A stretch of DNA of 64,000 nt, from positions 12,802,354 through 12,866,353 of the forward strand of contig NC_049992.1 in assembly GCF_000003815.2 (NCBI RefSeq), in the 5' to 3' direction. The position numbers and the translations under genes are program-made. This stretch comes from Branchiostoma floridae (taxonomy: Eukaryota > Chordata > Leptocardii > Amphioxiformes > Branchiostomatidae). Below the pieces are notes generated by a model. That model saw only the letters and a program-made list of their open reading frames with translations, made no database searches and was not told where the DNA came from. The number at the start of each line of letters is the position of its first letter. Within the stretch, counting starts at the first letter, position 1. Below are positions 60,501 through 64,000 of the stretch, piece by piece.

Positions 60501-61192
60501 GAAAGGTACTTGTATTCGTAGCGTGCAGTACGCTGTATGATTGATAGGAGGCGTTTATGCCTTTATGCACATAGGGCGTACATGTAGGAAAGGTTTTCAG
60601 TATTAACAGGTGGTCATTGTAAATAGGTACTACCCGTCCATCAAAAGCTGACCACAATGACCAAGTGTATTTTGTGAAGATAGACTTTGTGAAGTCGCTT
60701 GTACAGGTTTAACTGTATTACAGTGGAAGCCAGTTAATTGCACAATGGATAATCGCACACTTCTGTTAAATGCACGGAATTCTTAAATCCCGTGGTGGTG
60801 CGGTCCAGCTTAATAACTTCGCTTTGTTGCACCATTCGGATAATTGCACGAAACGCACTGGCAAATGCGTTGTGCAATTAAGCGGCTTTTACTGTATGTC
60901 TAATTTCCTGAGTTGTATATTTTGCTTAATTTACTAAAAAAAAAAACACCAGTCGTTCCCCCTTGTCTCTCGGTTAGGCAGAGCCACCTACACGTGGGAA
61001 GAGGGTGCCCAGAAGGCGGAGACCCGTATAGACGCTACCAACGGAACCGTCTACAGTATGAACGAGCACGACGCACACCACATGGTCGTGCACGAGGACA
61101 TCCAGGCCCTGTGTGTGTTCCACCCGGTCCTGGTTGGCAACGAGAACCACGATTTCAGCGGAGGGTACTCTGGGTTCAAGCCTTCCGAGTGA
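57505..61192 (+). CDS. Ectoine-synthase-like double-cupin protein (EctC-like), 253 aa
   Basis: Exons 57505-57786, 60241-60505 and 60978-61192; junctions are phase 0 and phase 1 and the frame is open to TGA. Bacterial L-ectoine synthase (EctC) is a single cupin of about 130 residues that cyclises N-gamma-acetyl-diaminobutyrate to ectoine. Here two such units are fused. Unit 1 (about 1-110) begins MIVR like EctC and has EDGMNHTAYDVFLQPGE and NHVYYCVSGRATGT. Unit 2 (about 128-253) has HHVESAYYVKGRATYT, GTVYSMNEHDAHHM and ALCVFHPVLVGNENHD, matching EctC EAVYCIEGEGE, GTLYALDKHDxHxL and CVFNPPLTGxExHD. The EctC metal ligands (Glu, Tyr, His) correspond to E176, Y208 and H216; in unit 1 these positions are His, Val and Ser. 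No EctA or EctB is nearby. The acceptor may be at 60247 instead (two residues shorter). Product and substrate in this animal are unproven. Confidence 0.88.
58485..60058 (+). mobile_element. 5'-truncated non-LTR retrotransposon (LINE) in intron 1 of the EctC-like gene
   Basis: A 475-codon frame (58485-59912) holds the back half of a reverse transcriptase: QGCVLSPSLFNLY, catalytic FYADDVVML (YADD at 58674-58685), LQNAINVLGLYCNKW and KTKIIVFN, then a C-terminal zinc-knuckle-like CTLCNSNRIENEVHFILECP. The endonuclease and first RT motifs are missing. The 3'UTR ends with AATAAAGATCATTATTAATA. Open reading frame intact over 1.4 kb, so a fairly recent insertion. Group (CR1/L2-like or other) not certain. 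Confidence 0.92.
60721..60897. mobile_element. pogo/Tigger-like MITE in intron 2 of the EctC-like gene
   Basis: Ends CAGTGGAAGCCAGTTAATTG + CACAA and inverse TTGTGCAATTAAGCGGCTTT + TACTG, flanked by TA. Interior repeats ATAAT(C/T)GCAC. No coding capacity. Confidence 0.75.
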
Positions 61193-64000
61193 TATTTCCG
61201 TTAGATAAAAAGTTGTTTTGTTTGATAACACTAGGGGTGGCGGTTTCGCTTGAAACTTTTCATAGAAGATTTATTTGCAAGTTCATGTCCGGGAGATACT
61301 AGTAATTGCAAGTACATGGTGGAAACATAAGAGGCATACAATTGACAATATACAGGGATAAACATAATTGTAGAATGAGAGGCTAATCGATTCCTATTGT
61401 TGACTAATATTACTATTAGTTGGATTTGACTTCTTTTTTTGGAAACAGAGGAAGATGAAAAGACCGACTTGTTCTATAATTTGTGGGTTCTGCGATTTTA
61501 AGAGGAAAGTGGCTTCCTGTTCATCTGTGAATGTGGGGAAGTATTATGTGTTGTCTGTTTATTGTCAGGCACTATGGCCAATAAGAACGAACAATTGACA
61601 GTGTATTTAAAAAAACGATAATCTAGTATACTTAAAATCAAAATACAGGATTCACACTGTATCTCGTGTACGTGGTCTGTGTACGACGTGACAGTAGTTA
61701 TTCCAGACCTTACTTGTGGAAACAACATCAGAGTATAATGGCACTCTAACAATATCGTTCTCAGACGCCAAGAGGGGAGTCGCAAATGAATGCGCCAGCT
61801 TACGCCTCCTGGTGTCAAAAGTGTCCACGCGCATCAGTGCAAAGAGCCAGCTGTTGCTGCTTCATCTTAGTTGTGACATAACAATCTTAAGTTCCTTCTT
61901 TCATATACAAGATGACATAGAAGCGACTTGTATGACAAACGTAGGAGCGAACTGCCATCCGGATGGATACCCAAGCTATATCACTTCATTGTTGCGAGGT
62001 AAAACAGAGTTGCTCATTGTCAATACTACGTACTTCGTCAAGAGGTGACCTTTCTTCCTATAGGTACAAATTGTGCGTTCCGAACTCCCCAAGCCTGATC
62101 CACTGGACTTGACACGACAAATAAAATTACAGCGACTTTTGTCAGGTCTACATGTATAGCAACTACTTACAGTACAACTTAAGACACATAACGTTATATG
62201 GATATCTATAGGTTTGAACAAATCAACATATATGGTCTAGCATGTCATTTACACTATTGGTCCTATGGTATAAACATTCGTGGATATATTGCCTACTTGT
62301 ACACAATTAGGATTATCGCCTGCCAGAATGTAGTTTAGATTTATCTATCGTACAGAGAGTAGCAAATTCTTTAGAGCAAGCGGAAAGTAATACTAGTAAC
62401 GTTATATCTAGAGAGATCAGTTAAAGTATAACGAACTGTAATTTCGAGAAGTAACTAACATATACTAGTTATTGACGATGCAACTTATTAAATCGTCGGC
62501 GGACAGAAGTTGGTACCTTTAAATCTGAACCGGAACAGAACATATATAACTTCTTAATCATTTGTTGGCGATTATCGGATATTACTGCAAAACATCAAAG
62601 CATAGGTACTTAACCGTAGAAATGGAAAATATAAGTATAGAAATGCAAATATATGACGGACCAACAGACTCTGGCTGTAAGAATAATTGCAATTTTCTCA
62701 TTGTTTGAAGCGCTAATTGTGATGAGCAGTTAGGATCGTGTTTTTTTTGCCCCGCAATGCAGTGGACTGTCTCTGTGTCAGTGTCTCCAGAGGGCTGATG
62801 TAACAACTCAAAATCGAAACGTTTCTCAAGCTCTTGCTTTCCCTAAGCGTTTAAAGTTTAATCCGTCCTTTTAGGCTAGCTGATAAGCGGAACCGGGAGC
62901 TTGAGAAATTTTGCCTTCTCACACCTGCTTGGACATTGCTTAGACTCCACCTGCAGCTTCGTCTACCAACGTCTGGATGGGGGGTGGGGGGTGGCTGAGG
63001 GTGCTTGTATACATGTAGATTTATGTAGAGCGTATATGCATATAAGTTATATAAAGGTAGTGTGTCAACTGCCCTATGTATTGACAAACTCGATCCGCAA
63101 TGAAGTTTCCACAAACTGCTCAAAAATTCGCAAAGGATTTTGATAGAAGCATTTTCTTTCCCCTAGTCACCCCTCCATACGTAATTGGAACAATTCAGGC
63201 GTAAATCGTTTATCGTCAGGGTACCAAGTAAGTTTTTGCCCTGTTTAAGTGCACGAACGTACCAAGAAAGGAACTTCAGGTACCAAGAAAGAACCCGTAT
63301 CTTAAAGATAAGATTTGATATCTGTATAACATGCGTTGAATGTTTTATAGAGAGAGCGGGCCAATAAGGTTAGAATAACATTGTACTTACTTGTATTTTC
63401 ACCCAAATACAAAATGGTACATTCTAGAAGCACTGCTTTACATAGACCAATCACAAACGAGAATTGTGCTGTGATTTTCCGTTCAAGACATTGGGCGCCA
63501 TTGTCCGACTCTTTTTTCGACGGAGGAACGTCGGATCGCGGATCGCTGGATCTGTTCGCAAGATTGAACTGAAATGTTTCTCGTCTGCGTTCACCGTGCA
63601 TTGTGTGAGTGGCTGCAGGCCAGTCCAGGGAGGTTTCTATAATATTTTGTCTGGAATTTTTCAGTCAGTCATTCCGTCAGAGCCTCAAAAATCTTACGTC
63701 AACAAAGAACGCGGCACTAAAGACAGCAAAGTTGGCTTTTAATTGAAGCTTTTATCCAGATTTTTGGCACAATTTTCTGTTTATATATTGATGATCTCAG
63801 ACAAAACGCGCGGGTCCCGGATCGATATGAAACAACAACCAGTGCCCCAGCTCACTATGTAGAGTGAAATAGTAACGTTAAGTCAGAACCTGAAAAACTC
63901 CCACAAAGATTTAGATTTAGTTTGAGTTGTTGTTTTTTTAAGGAAGGAAAATAGAAAAGAAAAGCTCAGCTGTAGTGGTCTCGACAGATGGTCTCGACAG
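61193..64000. other. Intergenic downstream of the EctC-like gene
   Basis: No gene recognised. Frames at 61716-62048, 62901-63143 and 63381-63742 have no domain or splice context. Short direct repeats AGGTACCAAG(T/A)AAG at 63219-63290. A GC-richer patch at 63480-63600 could be the promoter of a gene to the right. Confidence 0.4.

Overview
The window reads as a chromosomal segment from an amphioxus (lancelet, Branchiostoma). The main reasons are an Emx homeobox gene with chordate-type intron positions, an intron-rich globin with the B12.2 intron, EGF/C-type-lectin and tectonin genes of the kind expanded in lancelets, and a very high density of short inverted-repeat transposons. Species cannot be fixed from sequence alone. 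There are two 100-base gaps (2502-2601 and 17610-17709).

Layout. 1-1985 (minus strand): first two coding exons of Emx; the exon with the rest of the homeodomain lies off the left edge. 2-20 kb: intergenic DNA with possible Emx regulatory sequence near 4.4 kb, then a transposon field (four copies of one MITE family, SINEs, LINE remnants, a 10-bp satellite). 20.66-26.05 kb (plus): a globin gene with TATA box, 5'UTR intron, four coding exons and a poly(A) signal; its first coding intron carries a 1.1-kb foldback element. 28.1-34.9 kb (plus): a type II membrane protein gene with a charged heptad-repeat cytoplasmic tail, one membrane segment, EGF modules and a C-type lectin domain; two frame breaks and one broken EGF exon are visible. 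37.8-46.3 kb (minus) and 48.6-53.4 kb (plus): two head-to-head copies of a secreted tectonin (beta-propeller lectin) gene. The plus copy is open throughout; the minus copy is a pseudogene with frameshifts and a 1.2-kb transposon inside an exon. 54.7-55.3 kb: a tandem repeat of about 150 bp. 57.5-61.2 kb (plus): a three-exon gene for a 253-residue double-cupin protein whose second half resembles bacterial L-ectoine synthase (EctC), with a 5'-truncated LINE in its first intron. 61.2-64 kb: no gene recognised.

The genes do not form one pathway; they are separate eukaryotic loci. The most unusual is the ectoine-synthase-like fusion: an animal gene, interrupted by introns, related to a bacterial osmolyte enzyme, with one cupin that keeps the known metal ligands and one that has lost them. 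Other points of note are a splice-donor-spanning tandem duplication in Emx, the asymmetric fate of the inverted tectonin pair, and several MITE families that share a core but differ in their ends.
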